DNA from: Cellulosimicrobium funkei
Lineage (GTDB): Bacteria > Actinomycetota > Actinomycetes > Actinomycetales > Cellulomonadaceae
Assembly: GCF_004519295.1 (NCBI RefSeq)
Contig: NZ_SOZH01000014.1
Span: 1-43,408, forward strand
Direction of reading: 5' to 3'
Length of the DNA stretch: 43,408 nucleotides
Shown: in pieces, positions 1 through 7,815 of the stretch
How the letters are laid out: every line of letters starts with the position of its first letter
How positions within the stretch are numbered: position 1 is the first letter of the stretch
Notes under the pieces: model-generated
The model's database searches: none
Seen by the model: the letters and a program-made list of their open reading frames with translations, nothing else
Told to the model about the DNA's origin: nothing
Made by a program: the position numbers and the translations under genes

Positions 1-2
1 TC

Positions 3-74
3 GTCAACTGGTCCGACGCCGAGGCCCGCCTCCAGCGCGCCAAGACCCAGACCGCCGGGCTCATCGTCCCCTGA
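3..74 (+). CDS. 3' end of an unidentified protein (partial)
   Basis: An open frame entering from the left edge encodes 23 residues ending in AGLIVP before a TGA at 72-74. The segment has balanced, partly charged composition (WSDAEARLQRAK), unlike the Arg/Pro-rich shadow frames around it, which suggests a true C-terminus. Too little is visible to name the protein. It is followed 53 bp later by a long perfect hairpin, as would fit the end of a transcription unit. Confidence 0.5.
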   Translation, partial: VNWSDAEARLQRAKTQTAGLIVP

Positions 75-127
75 CGATCCCGCCGCACGACACCCGGTCG
101 GCGAGCACGACCCCGCTCCCCCACCAC

Positions 128-174
128 AACGAGGTTGGTCCCGCTATCCGGTGGATAGCGGGACCAACCTCGTT
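128..174. terminator. Perfect 22-bp inverted repeat with 3-nt loop
   Basis: Arms 128-149 and 153-174 are exact reverse complements around the loop GGT. It lies 53 bp after the stop of the partial plus-strand gene and has no T-tract. The obvious reading is an intrinsic terminator of the GC-rich actinobacterial kind. However, the stem is unusually long and perfect, and the cytochrome oxidase operon from the other side already has its own hairpin at 776-810, so an operator or mobile-element remnant cannot be excluded. Confidence 0.55.
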
Positions 175-500
175 CTCGGCGGCCGCCCTGGGCCACGACC
201 CGGTCAGTCCGCGGTCGCCAATAGGTGCCGCGTCGTGGCGTCGGCCCCGGGGGGCGTCGCCGGCAGCGTCTCCGGCCGTCACGACGTTCTGGCGCGCTCC
301 GTCGCCTGCCCCACACACCGCCCCTCACACTGCCCCGCACCGCGACCACGCACCGTCCCGCGCTGGACCACTGGACGAAGACGCCACACCCGTTCAGCGA
401 GCGAGCCGGGCGCGTCCGGGCCGCCGTCGTCGTGACGGCTTCCCCGCTCGACGTGAGGCCGCCCTGCGAACCTGCAGCCCTGCCCTGCCCTGCCGTGTCC
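175..500. other. Intergenic stretch with no supported gene
   Basis: All open frames here are Arg/Pro/Gly-rich artefacts of the GC content, with no ribosome site or recognisable domain. The only local structure is a short CCCTG reiteration at about 479-493, just before the 20-bp repeat array. Confidence 0.6.
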
Positions 501-660
501 GCTCCCGTCCGCGCGTGTGCGCTCCCGTCCGCGCGTGTGCGCTCCCGTCCGCGCGTGTGCGCTCCCGCCCGCGCAAGGGCGCTCCCGCCCGCGCAAGGGC
601 GCTCCCGTCCGCGCGTGTGCGCTCCCGCCCGAACGGGGGCGCTCCCGCCCAGGCGTTGGC
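501..660. repeat. Tandem array of eight 20-bp units
   Basis: Eight head-to-tail units start exactly every 20 bp (501, 521, 541, 561, 581, 601, 621, 641). Each begins GCTCCCGYCC. Units 1-3 and 6 are identical and units 4-5 are identical to each other; units 7-8 are diverged. At most unit junctions the sequence has the form GCGC-N4-GCGC, the four-base spacer being GTGT or AAGG. The period is not a multiple of three and spans about two helical turns, so it is unlikely to be coding. The array sits about 165 bp beyond the 3' end of ctaF. Confidence 0.9.
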
Positions 661-775
661 GCCCCATTCCGGCCTGGGACGCTAGAACGCCGTCAGAGCG
701 CCACAGAGAGCGACTCCGGCACTCGGACGTGTCCCCGCAGCAACGAACGCCCTACGCCCCCGCGCAGACAGCAGG

Positions 776-810
776 ACGGCCCGACCCCCCGCGAGAGGGG
801 ATCGGGCCGT
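776..810 (-). terminator. Terminator hairpin of the ctaCDF operon
   Basis: Arms 776-784 and 802-810 pair perfectly, and a C-run pairs with GGGG (797-800) inside them. It lies 15 bp beyond the ctaF stop on the minus strand. There is no T-tract, as is usual for such hairpins in high-GC actinobacteria. Confidence 0.65.
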
Positions 811-824
811 CCGGAAGCGGTGCG

Positions 825-1223
825 TCAGTGCGCGTGCTGGCCGCGGGAGAACTCGAAGACCCAGCCGACGAGGGCGATCGCACTGAGCGCGATACCCACG
901 TAGACAAGCCACCAGCCGACCGCGAGGCCGAGGAAGACGACCGCCGCCGAGCCTGCGATCGCGAGCGGCCACCAGCTCCACGGGGCGTACACGCCCTGGT
1001 CGCCGGCACCCTGCTCGATGAGGCCGTCCGGGTCGTCCTCGGGCCGCGCGTCGATCCGCTTCGCGGTGAGCGCCAGGTACGCCCCGATCATGCCCGACAG
1101 ACCTGCGGTCAGGAGGAGCGCGGCGCTGCCGACGGGCTCCCAGCCGCTCCAGAACCCGTACACCACGCCGATGAGCGCGAAGAAGGGCGTCAGGAAGATG
1201 AACAGCTTGTACTCGACCTTCAC
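825..1223 (-). CDS. ctaF: Cytochrome c oxidase subunit IV, actinobacterial type (CtaF)
   Basis: This 132-residue membrane protein matches the small actinobacterial subunit IV of the aa3 oxidase, the fourth subunit of the cytochrome bc1-aa3 supercomplex. It begins [10 protein letters not shown]. Four hydrophobic segments are visible at about residues 6-24, 31-52, 86-102 and 104-124, with a charged loop between the second and third. The start is a GTG whose GTGA sequence overlaps the ctaD stop by 4 bp, so translation is probably coupled and subunit amounts matched. It is the last gene of ctaC-ctaD-ctaF and is followed at once by a hairpin. Subunit III (ctaE) and the qcr genes are not in the window. 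Identification rests on size, topology, N-terminal pattern and gene order. Confidence 0.92.
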   Translation of the reverse strand: MKVEYKLFIFLTPFFALIGVVYGFWSGWEPVGSAALLLTAGLSGMIGAYLALTAKRIDARPEDDPDGLIEQGAGDQGVYAPWSWWPLAIAGSAAVVFLGLAVGWWLVYVGIALSAIALVGWVFEFSRGQHAH

Positions 1224-3043
1224 TTGCCGGCCTCCTCGTCCGTGTCACCCGTGCGCGGCTCGTCGATGATGATCGTCGACGTCGAGTCGCTGCCTGCCTG
1301 CTTGTCGCCGAGGCGGTCGAGCGCGACGCTCTTCTCACCGCGGCGGTCGGCCTCCCCGTAGACCTTCTCCAGGACGTTGGGGTTCGGCTCCGCGTGGTCC
1401 ATCGCGGCGACCTCGGGGTGGTGCAGGTCGAACGCGGGCGACTCGGAGCGGATGCGCGGCAGCGACGTGAAGTTGTGCCGCGGCGGCGGGCAGGACGTGG
1501 CCCACTCGAGCGAGCGGCCGTAGCCCCACGGGTCGTCGACCTGCACCTTGGGCGCGTTGCGCCAGGTCGTGTAGACGTTCCAGAGGAACGGCAGCGTCGA
1601 CGCGGCGAGGATGAACGCCCCGACCGTCGAGACCTGGTTCTCCCACGTGAAGCCGTCGGACGGCGCGTAGTCCGCGTAGCGGCGCGGCATGCCCTCGACG
1701 CCCAGCCAGTGCTGGATGAGGAACGTCATGTGGAAGCCGATGAAGAGCAGCCAGAAGTGGACCTTGCCGAGGCGCTCGTTGAGCATGCGCCCGGTGAACT
1801 TGGGCCACCAGAAGTAGAAGCCGGCGAACATCGCGAACACCACGGTGCCGAACACGACGTAGTGGAAGTGCGCCACCACGAAGTACGAGTCGGACAGGTG
1901 GAAGTCGAGCGCCGGGCTGGACAGGATGACGCCCGTGAGACCGCCGAAGAGGAAGGTCACGAGGAACCCGATCGACCACAGCATCGGTGTCTCGAACGTC
2001 AGCTTCCCTCGCCAGAGGGTCCCGATCCAGTTGAAGAACTTCACGCCGGTCGGCACGGCGATGAGCATCGTCATGAAGGCGAAGAACGGCAGGAGGACCG
2101 CGCCGGTCACGTACATGTGGTGGGCCCACACGGTGACGGACAGCGCCGCGATCGCGATCGTCGCGTAGACGAGGCCCTTGTAGCCGAAGATCGGCTTGCG
2201 GGCGAACACCGGGAAGATCTCGGACACGATGCCGAAGAACGGCAGCGCGATGATGTAGACCTCAGGGTGCCCGAAGAACCAGAACAGGTGCTGCCACAGG
2301 ATGGCGCCCCCGTTCTCGGGGTTGAAGATCTGGGCACCGAGGCGCCGGTCGGCACCGAGCGCGAAGAGCGCGGCGGCCAGGGGCGGGAACGCCATGAGCA
2401 CGAGGAGGCTCGTGATGAGCGTGTTCCACGTGAAGATCGGCATGCGGAACATCGTCATGCCGGGCGCGCGCATCGTGATGATCGTCGTGATGAAGTTGAC
2501 CGCACCGAGGATCGTGCCGAAGCCGGCGAGCGCGAGCCCGAACACCCAGAGGTCTCCCCCGAGCCCTGGACTGAACGTCGTGTTCGACAACGGCGCGTAC
2601 GCGAACCACCCGAACGAGGCGGCGCCCTGCGGCGTGAAGAAGCCGGCCGAGGCGATGAGACCACCGAAGAGGTAGAGCCAGTACGCGAACATGTTCAGTC
2701 GCGGGAACGCGACGTCCGGCGCACCGATCTGCAGCGGCATGATCACGTTCGCGAACCCGGCGAAGAGCGGGGTCGCGAACAGCAGCAGCATGATCGTGCC
2801 GTGCATCGTGAAGAGCTGGTTGTACTGCTCCTTGCTCTGCACGATCTGGATGCCGGGCTCGAAGAGCTCCGCACGGATCACGAGGGCCATGAGGCCGCCG
2901 ATGCAGAAGAAGATGAACGACGTGATCAGGTACATGTACCCGATCGTCTTGTGGTCGGTGGACGTGACCCACTTGATCACGGTCCGCCCGAGGGTCTGAC
3001 GCCGCGGCGCGAGACCGGGGATGACTTCGGCCTGCGCGACCAT
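1220..3043 (-). CDS. ctaD: Cytochrome c oxidase subunit I (CtaD)
   Basis: Catalytic subunit of the aa3-type terminal oxidase, 607 residues with about 12 membrane spans. All expected ligands are present: His81 and His394 for the low-spin haem a, His392 for haem a3, and His259, His308 and His309 for CuB. Tyr263 in the HPEVY motif is the residue cross-linked to the CuB histidine. The hydrophilic tail of roughly 85 residues beyond the last span is typical of actinobacterial CtaD. The ATG start overlaps the ctaC stop by one base (TGATG) and its own stop overlaps the ctaF start, so the three genes are one translationally coupled operon. It reduces O2 to water and pumps protons across the cytoplasmic membrane. 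Confidence 0.98.
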   Translation of the reverse strand: MVAQAEVIPGLAPRRQTLGRTVIKWVTSTDHKTIGYMYLITSFIFFCIGGLMALVIRAELFEPGIQIVQSKEQYNQLFTMHGTIMLLLFATPLFAGFANVIMPLQIGAPDVAFPRLNMFAYWLYLFGGLIASAGFFTPQGAASFGWFAYAPLSNTTFSPGLGGDLWVFGLALAGFGTILGAVNFITTIITMRAPGMTMFRMPIFTWNTLITSLLVLMAFPPLAAALFALGADRRLGAQIFNPENGGAILWQHLFWFFGHPEVYIIALPFFGIVSEIFPVFARKPIFGYKGLVYATIAIAALSVTVWAHHMYVTGAVLLPFFAFMTMLIAVPTGVKFFNWIGTLWRGKLTFETPMLWSIGFLVTFLFGGLTGVILSSPALDFHLSDSYFVVAHFHYVVFGTVVFAMFAGFYFWWPKFTGRMLNERLGKVHFWLLFIGFHMTFLIQHWLGVEGMPRRYADYAPSDGFTWENQVSTVGAFILAASTLPFLWNVYTTWRNAPKVQVDDPWGYGRSLEWATSCPPPRHNFTSLPRIRSESPAFDLHHPEVAAMDHAEPNPNVLEKVYGEADRRGEKSVALDRLGDKQAGSDSTSTIIIDEPRTGDTDEEAGK

Positions 3044-3963
3044 CAGTTCTCACCCTCCGTGGTAGCGGTGACAGGGTTCGGGTCCTGGAGACGGCTGAAG
3101 CCCTCCACCGGGATCTGACCCTCCTGGCCCTTCTCGCGGAGCGCCTCCATCTGCGCGTCGTACTCCGCGCGGTCGACGACCTCGACGTTGAACAGCATGC
3201 CGGAGTGGTGCTCGCCGCAGAGCTCGGCGCACTTGCCGGCGTAGACGCCCTCGCGCTCCGGGGTGACCACGAACTCGTTCGTCCGGTGCGGGATCATGTC
3301 GAGCTTGTAGAGGAACGCGGGGATCCAGAAGGAGTGGATGACGTCGCGCGACTGCAGCTCGAACCGCACCGACTCACCGACGGGCAGGTAGAGCGTCGGC
3401 AGCGCCGCCGCCGTGCCCGGGGCACCGTCGATCGTCGCGTCGTCGGTCATGGTGTCGCCGACGTCCGCCAGGTGCTGGCCCGTCTCGTAGACGTCGTCGT
3501 CCACGTAGTTGAAGTCCCAGCTCCACTGCTTGCCGATGACCTGGACCGTGAGGTCGGACTCGACGTCCTTGTCCACGATCGCGCTCATGTCGCGGTCCGT
3601 GTAGAAGAAGAGGACGAGGACCATGAGGATCGGCACGGCCGTGTACATGATCTCGAGCGGCAGGTGGTAGCGCGTCTGCACGGGGAGCTGGTGGTCGTCC
3701 TTGCGCTTGCGGTACGCGGCGACGCACCACAGCATCAGGCCCCACGTGATCACGCCGACGATGAGGGCCGCGATCCAGGAGCCGGTCCACAGCGACGTGA
3801 TCCGGGCGGTCTGGTTGGTCACCTCCCCGTCCTCGTAACCGGGCAGGAACCCGCGCTGGACGGTGTCGGTGGCGCAGCCGGACGCCACCGCGGCGACGGC
3901 GACGGCGAGGGCCGTCGCCCGCAGGATGGTGCGCCGTGTGCGGCTAGGGGGTTGCGAGTGCAA
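3043..3963 (-). CDS. ctaC: Cytochrome c oxidase subunit II (CtaC), lipoprotein
   Basis: Subunit II accepts electrons at the binuclear CuA centre and passes them to CtaD. The 306-residue product has a signal peptide ending in a lipobox (VASGC, Cys30), two membrane hairpin segments at about 62-82 and 104-121, and an extracytoplasmic cupredoxin domain. The CuA ligands are all visible: His210, Cys245, Glu247, Cys249, His253 and Met256, plus the aromatic KQWSW patch (145-149). The start chosen is a TTG at 3961-3963, since GAAAGG lies about six bases upstream and no ATG or GTG occurs before the signal sequence; this start is less certain than the gene. It is the first gene of the ctaCDF operon, with a TAGGCT -10 candidate upstream. 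Confidence 0.95.
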   Translation of the reverse strand: MHSQPPSRTRRTILRATALAVAVAAVASGCATDTVQRGFLPGYEDGEVTNQTARITSLWTGSWIAALIVGVITWGLMLWCVAAYRKRKDDHQLPVQTRYHLPLEIMYTAVPILMVLVLFFYTDRDMSAIVDKDVESDLTVQVIGKQWSWDFNYVDDDVYETGQHLADVGDTMTDDATIDGAPGTAAALPTLYLPVGESVRFELQSRDVIHSFWIPAFLYKLDMIPHRTNEFVVTPEREGVYAGKCAELCGEHHSGMLFNVEVVDRAEYDAQMEALREKGQEGQIPVEGFSRLQDPNPVTATTEGEN

Positions 3964-4040
3964 GGGGGGCCTTTCACGTCACGTCCTGCCCGTGCCCGTC
4001 TTTACGAGCCCAGCACAGGACCTTCGTCCTCGACACACGA

Positions 4041-4046
4041 AGCCTA
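4041..4046 (-). promoter_or_regulatory. -10 candidate for ctaC operon
   Basis: TAGGCT on the minus strand, about 77 bp before the ctaC start, would give a 5' leader of roughly 70 nt. No clear -35 is seen. Confidence 0.4.
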
Positions 4047-4192
4047 GCGCGGGATTCCGCCCTTCGTGGCCCGGAACGCGCTGCGGACGGGCGAGATGCG
4101 GCACACGTCGTGGCCGGTCAGGGGTGGGTTCGGCACACCCGTCCCGAGTCTGTCAGATCCTTGCCACACCGTCGGCCCACCGGGCAGCACGG

Positions 4193-4198
4193 TAGCGT
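4193..4198 (+). promoter_or_regulatory. -10 candidate for the desulfurase-like gene
   Basis: TAGCGT here would start a transcript near 4205, leaving about 160 nt before the GTG at 4365. The same frame stays open through this leader with GTG codons at 4197 and 4203, but the encoded stretch is Arg/Pro-rich and unlike the family, so it is read as untranslated leader. Confidence 0.35.
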
Positions 4199-4364
4199 GC
4201 CGGTGGGACCTTCGGACTCCCGGAGGCACCTCGTCGCGGGGCGCGCGAGCGCAACGATCCGACGCCGTGCGCCGGACCTCGACCGGCGCCCTGCGCCCGC
4301 TCGGGCCGTCTCAGCCCGGCCGTCCCCCGCTCCGCGACGGCCCCGCCCGCGCCCTGGAGGCCAT

Positions 4365-5510
4365 GTGACACACACCACCCCCGATCGCCGGGTCCTTCTC
4401 GACAACGGGGGGCGCGCCCCCTGGCACCCGCTCGCGCGCGAGGCCTTCGACCGCGCGCTCGACGACGGCTGGGCCGACCCCCGACGCCTCCACGCCGAGG
4501 GCAGGCGTGCCGCGGCCCTGCTCGACGGCGCCCGCGAGGCCGTCGCCGCCGCGCTCGACGCGCGCACGGAGGAGGTCGTCTTCACCGCCAACCACACCGC
4601 GTCCCTCCACACGGCCGTCGCCGCGCTCGCCGGCGCGCGTCACCGCGCGGGGCGACGGGTCGTCGTCGGCGCCGTCGAGCGTGCCGCCGTCCTGCACGCC
4701 GCCGAGCACGGTGGCCTGGAGCGGGAGGTCGTCGGGGTGGACAGGTCCGGCCGCGTCGACGCCGCGGAGATGACCGACGCCGTCGGCCGCCCGGGCGTGG
4801 CGCTCGCCGCGCTCCAGGCCGCCAACGGCGAGGTGGGGACGCGGCAGCCGGTCGCGGCCGTGCACGAGGCGGCGCGGGGGGCGGGGGTCCCGCTGCTCGT
4901 GGACGCGGGGGCCACGCTCGGGCACGACGTCGTCCCCGAGACCTGGGACGCGCTCGCCGCCGACCCGGCGGACTGGGGCGGCGGGCCCGGCGTCGGTGTC
5001 CTCGCGGTGCGTTCCCGCGTCCGACGGCGCAGCCCGTTCCCGGAGGACGCGGACCCGTGGGCACCCGGCGGGGTGTCCGTCCCGGCGGCGTTCGCCGCCG
5101 CAGTGTCGCTGCAGGCGGTGCTGGCCGACCGGGACGCGCAGGACGCGCGGCGCCGGGCGCTCGTCGACCGCGTGCGGGCACAGGTCGCCCAGATCCCCGA
5201 CGTCGAGGTGGTCGGCGACCCGGTCGACCGGCTCCCCCACGTCGCGACCTTCTCCTTCCTCTACGTGGACGGCGAGGCGCTGCTCACCGACCTGGACCGC
5301 GAGGGCATCGCCGTCGGCTCCGGGTCGGCGTGCACGTCGAGCTCGCTCGAGCCCTCGCACGTCCTCGCGGCGATGGGCGTGCTCACGCACGGCAACGTGC
5401 GCGTCGCCCTGGACCGCTCGACGACGGAGGACGACGTCGAGCGGCTGCTCGCCGCCCTGCCGGACGCCGTCGCCCGCGTGCGCGCGGCGCTGGGGGTGCA
5501 GGGCCTGTGA
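4365..5510 (+). CDS. Cysteine-desulfurase-like class V aminotransferase fold protein lacking the PLP lysine
   Basis: The 381-residue product follows the NifS/IscS fold from end to end: N-terminal VLLDNGGRAP (10-19), the LQAANGEVG segment with Asn154, the Asp180 that normally contacts the PLP ring nitrogen, the active-site Cys323 in SGSACTSSSLEPSHVL, and the substrate Arg346 in NVRVALDR. The lysine that should bind PLP (usual motif SAHKWGGP) is replaced by Asp203 in DPADWGGGPG; the aromatic His before it is Arg106 in AVERAAVL; the usual Gln three residues after the Asp is Ala183. The codons confirm this (GAC for Lys). It may not be a standard PLP desulfurase, or may work only with a partner. 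The start is GTG 4365, with GGAGG five bases upstream; an overlapping ATG at 4363 is followed directly by TGA. It overlaps the next gene, a TusA-like sulfur carrier, by GTGA. Confidence 0.85.
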   Translation: MTHTTPDRRVLLDNGGRAPWHPLAREAFDRALDDGWADPRRLHAEGRRAAALLDGAREAVAAALDARTEEVVFTANHTASLHTAVAALAGARHRAGRRVVVGAVERAAVLHAAEHGGLEREVVGVDRSGRVDAAEMTDAVGRPGVALAALQAANGEVGTRQPVAAVHEAARGAGVPLLVDAGATLGHDVVPETWDALAADPADWGGGPGVGVLAVRSRVRRRSPFPEDADPWAPGGVSVPAAFAAAVSLQAVLADRDAQDARRRALVDRVRAQVAQIPDVEVVGDPVDRLPHVATFSFLYVDGEALLTDLDREGIAVGSGSACTSSSLEPSHVLAAMGVLTHGNVRVALDRSTTEDDVERLLAALPDAVARVRAALGVQGL

Positions 5511-5803
5511 CCGGCGATCCCCCGCCCGCGGCGTCGTCCGGCACGTCCGGCGACGCGGGCGCGGCCGGCGACGTGGTCGACGCGCGCGGGCTGCGCTGCC
5601 CGCTGCCCGTGATCCGGCTCGCGGCGGCAGCGCGCGACCTCGCACCGGGCGCCAGGCTCACGGTGTGGTCGACCGACCCGGCCGCCCGCCTCGACGTCCC
5701 CGCGTGGGCGCGGATGCGCGGGCACGCGGTCGTGGGCGAGGCGCAGCTCCCCGGTCAGGGAGAAGCCGAGGCCTGGGCGATCACCGTCGAGATCGGCGGC
5801 TGA
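5507..5803 (+). CDS. TusA-family sulfurtransferase / sulfur carrier
   Basis: A 98-residue protein with a disordered Ala/Gly/Ser-rich start (1-22) followed by a TusA domain. The diagnostic motif VVDARGLRCPLPVIRLA contains Cys31 in CPLP, the residue that carries persulfide sulfur in TusA. A hydrophobic strand (ARLTVWSTDP) and the C-terminal WAITVEIGG fit the two-layer alpha/beta fold. The GTG start overlaps the stop of the desulfurase-like gene (GTGA), so the two are co-translated and probably act together in passing sulfur from cysteine to an acceptor. The acceptor is unknown; the Fe-S protein gene erpA lies opposite. Confidence 0.85.
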   Translation: MTGDPPPAASSGTSGDAGAAGDVVDARGLRCPLPVIRLAAAARDLAPGARLTVWSTDPAARLDVPAWARMRGHAVVGEAQLPGQGEAEAWAITVEIGG

Positions 5804-5841
5804 CCCCGCCGCGAGCGGGGCGCCACGACCCGCGGACGACG

Positions 5842-5877
5842 CGAGCCCGGCCACCCGCGGACGGGTGACCGGGCTCG
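5842..5877. terminator. Bidirectional terminator between tusA-like gene and erpA
   Basis: Outer arms 5842-5850 and 5869-5877 are perfect complements, with an inner ACCCG/CGGGT stem. It lies between two convergent genes. A smaller CCCCGC/GCGGGG hairpin (5804-5820) directly follows the tusA-like stop. Confidence 0.75.
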
Positions 5878-5914
5878 TGCGGTCCGGTGGCGTGCGCGCG
5901 GCACGCCGGACGGC

Positions 5915-6265
5915 TCAGCTGAAGGAGCCGCCGCAGGCGCAGGCGCTGCCCGCGTTGGGGTTGTCGATCGTGAAGCCCTGCTTCTCGATCGTGTCGGCGA
6001 AGTCGATCGTCGCGCCCTCGAGGTAGGGGACGCTCATCTTGTCGACCACGACCTCGACGCCGTCGTAGTCGCGCAGCGCGTCGCCGTCGAGCACGCGCTC
6101 GTCGAAGTAGAGCTGGTAGATCAGGCCGGAGCAGCCGCCGGGCTGCACCGCGACGCGCAGGCGCAGGTCGTCGCGACCCTCCTGCTCGAGGAGCGTGCGG
6201 ACCTTGTCCGCGGCCTCGTCGGTCAGGTTGACGCCGTGCGTGGCAATGTCGGTGGTCTCGCTCAT
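5915..6265 (-). CDS. erpA: A-type iron-sulfur cluster carrier / insertion protein (ErpA/IscA family)
   Basis: A 116-residue HesB/IscA-family protein. The three conserved cysteines are present: Cys45 in PGGCSGLIY and Cys109 and Cys111 in SACACGGSF near the C-terminus; they bind an iron-sulfur cluster in transit to apo-enzymes. Length and spacing are normal for ErpA-type carriers. The ATG at 6265 has GGAGA six bases upstream. Likely clients nearby include NadA and LipA, both 4Fe-4S enzymes, though this is inference. The upstream region is crowded with palindromes (6284-6299, 6318-6337), which suggests transcriptional or leader control. The exact paralogue (erpA versus iscA or sufA) cannot be settled from sequence alone. 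Confidence 0.93.
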   Translation of the reverse strand: MSETTDIATHGVNLTDEAADKVRTLLEQEGRDDLRLRVAVQPGGCSGLIYQLYFDERVLDGDALRDYDGVEVVVDKMSVPYLEGATIDFADTIEKQGFTIDNPNAGSACACGGSFS

Positions 6266-6283
6266 CTCGTCTCCGCGCTGTCG

Positions 6284-6299
6284 GGGGCAGTGCTGCCCC
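6284..6299. promoter_or_regulatory. Palindrome in the erpA leader
   Basis: GGGGCAG and CTGCCCC arms flank a two-base spacer, 19 bp upstream of the erpA start codon. Position suits either an operator or a leader hairpin near the ribosome site. Confidence 0.45.
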
Positions 6300-6317
6300 G
6301 GTGGTGGCCGGCTTCTC

Positions 6318-6337
6318 GGATCTCTCGAGAGAGATCC
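6318..6337. promoter_or_regulatory. Perfect 20-bp palindrome upstream of erpA
   Basis: GGATCTCTCGAGAGAGATCC reads identically on both strands, 53-72 bp upstream of the erpA start. It is lower in G+C than its surroundings and has no loop, so a dimeric repressor or activator site is likelier than a hairpin. Confidence 0.55.
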
Positions 6338-6349
6338 CGTCAGGTCCTC

Positions 6350-6373
6350 AACACCACACGTGCCGGTGGTGTT
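6350..6373 (-). terminator. Hairpin downstream of the glycerate-kinase-like gene
   Basis: Eight-base arms AACACCAC (6350-6357) and GTGGTGTT (6366-6373) around an eight-base loop. It could end the minus-strand transcript from the kinase-like gene, but it lies about 117 bp past that stop and close to the erpA promoter, so a regulatory role is possible. The rest of 6374-6489 shows no gene. Confidence 0.4.
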
Positions 6374-6489
6374 CCCGAGTCTACGACCCCGCGCGGCAGG
6401 AAGGTCGAACGGGCCTCGCCGCACGGGGTGCGAGGACGACGACGGAGGAGCCGCACGGGCGGCGCCGTCGACCTCGGCCGACGCGCGCC

Positions 6490-7707
6490 TCAGCCGCGCG
6501 ACCACGTGCGCGCGACGCGCTCCACGAGGTCGCGCGGGTCGCCGTCGCCCCACGCGTACGCACCGCTGAGCCCCGCGGCCGCCTGCTCGCGACGGCCCGC
6601 GACGACCGCACGCGCGACGACCACCACCGGGAGCGCGTGCCGCGCCGCCCGGCCGGCCACCTCGCGGACGGTCCCCTCGCCGAGCTCGTGCGCGCCGAGC
6701 TCGTCGGCGAGCACCACGACGACGTCCGCGTCCGCGAGCCGCGCGTCGAGCCCGACGTCGTCCGCCACGACCCGGAGCGCGGGCACGAGCCTGCCGCCCA
6801 GCGCCGCGACGGCGAAGCCCAGCCCTCCCCCGCTGCCCGCCCCCGGCAGCGCGGCGAGGCGGCGGCCCGTCGTCGCGCCCGCGAGCAGGTCGCGCCCGAC
6901 GATCCCGTGCTCCCCCGGCCCGGCCGCGTCCGCGCGGTCGACGGCGGCGGCGACGTCGTGCGCGACCGCGCCGAGCGCGCGCTCGAGGTGCTGGGCCACC
7001 AGCGGGTCGACACCGCGCGCGTCGAGGGTCGCGCTCGCGCCGTGCAGACCGAGGAGCGGGACGTCGGACGCGACGGCCGCCACGAGGTGCGTGCCGCCCA
7101 GCGCGGCGCGCGCGGCGCGCACGACGTCCGCCAGCCGGACGGGCGCGACGTCCGGCGCGCCCCCGGACGCCGGCGGCTCGCCCGCGAGCGCGAGGAGCGC
7201 CCCGAAGCCCGCGTCGTGGCTCGTGCTGCCCCCGGTCGCGAGGACGACCCGGCCGGGATCCGACCCCGCCCGAGCGGCGTCGACCGCGAGCGCGAGCAGG
7301 TGCCCGACGGCGGTCGACGAGCGGGCGGGCACCGTCGTCGGCGTCCCGTCGGCATCGACGACGACGGCCTCCCCGGTGGCCGGGACCTGGGACGCGTCGA
7401 CGACGACGGTCCGGGCCTGCACACCCTCGCGCGGCGAGGACGCGCGCCGTCGGACGGCGACCGGGACCTCCGCGCCGCCCGGGCCCGGCACGACGCCCGC
7501 GAGGACCTCGGGCGCGACGGGAGCGACGGCGTCGAGGAACGCGGGCCCCGACGCCGCGAGGGGCACGGTGTCCACGGCGCCGTGCGCGGACCACCACGAG
7601 GCGACGTCGGCGAGGCTCGGTCCGGCGGCAGCCGGCACGACGTCGCGGCCCGGCCACGCGCCGTCGGGCGGGGGCGGGGCGGCGGACCCGGTGAGCAGCA
7701 CGCGCAT
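6490..7707 (-). CDS. Glycerate-kinase-family protein with degenerate active site
   Basis: The 405-residue product resembles the GlxK/GckA glycerate kinase fold: an N-terminal region with Ala-Asp pairs, a GGSTSHDAGFGALLAL motif matching the family's GGSATNDGG segment, and GAGSGGGLGFAVAALGG matching GAAGGLGAAL, then LDARLADADVVVV. In true glycerate kinases that last strand runs into a GEGxxDxQ motif; here it reads VVVLADELGAHELGEG, so the catalytic signature is altered. Glycerate phosphorylation should therefore not be assumed. The ATG at 7707 has no ribosome site; CACAAT (minus strand, 7714-7719) ends six bases upstream, fitting a leaderless start. It is divergent from nadA. Confidence 0.8.
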   Translation of the reverse strand: MRVLLTGSAAPPPPDGAWPGRDVVPAAAGPSLADVASWWSAHGAVDTVPLAASGPAFLDAVAPVAPEVLAGVVPGPGGAEVPVAVRRRASSPREGVQARTVVVDASQVPATGEAVVVDADGTPTTVPARSSTAVGHLLALAVDAARAGSDPGRVVLATGGSTSHDAGFGALLALAGEPPASGGAPDVAPVRLADVVRAARAALGGTHLVAAVASDVPLLGLHGASATLDARGVDPLVAQHLERALGAVAHDVAAAVDRADAAGPGEHGIVGRDLLAGATTGRRLAALPGAGSGGGLGFAVAALGGRLVPALRVVADDVGLDARLADADVVVVLADELGAHELGEGTVREVAGRAARHALPVVVVARAVVAGRREQAAAGLSGAYAWGDGDPRDLVERVARTWSRG

Positions 7708-7713
7708 GCCCGG

Positions 7714-7719
7714 ATTGTG
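7714..7719 (-). promoter_or_regulatory. -10 candidate, leaderless start of glycerate-kinase-like gene
   Basis: CACAAT on the minus strand, six bases before the ATG at 7707. Confidence 0.4.
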
Positions 7720-7803
7720 CCAGCCCGGGCGCGGTCCGGCGGGTCGCGCCGGGGCGCGCGGAGTCAGGGTGGGAGGGCCCTCTCCGTCTCCGCGGCGCTG
7801 TGC

Positions 7804-7809
7804 GACGAT
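7804..7809 (+). promoter_or_regulatory. -10 candidate, leaderless start of nadA
   Basis: GACGAT ends six bases before the nadA GTG. The first base is a poor match, but no ribosome site is present. Confidence 0.35.
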
Positions 7810-7815
7810 GGTCCC

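Noticed and set aside
501-660. CRISPR array
   Set aside because: Units are contiguous with no unique spacers, are only 20 bp long, and no cas genes are near.
225-1361. Plus-strand frame covering the 20-bp repeat array
   Set aside because: Arg/Pro/Ser-rich translation, no ribosome site, and it continues antisense through ctaF; the repeat period breaks the codon phase.
4066-4368. Upstream open frame ending ATG-TGA beside the desulfurase-like start
   Set aside because: Translation is basic and low-complexity, has no ribosome site, and mainly lies before the likely transcript start near 4205.
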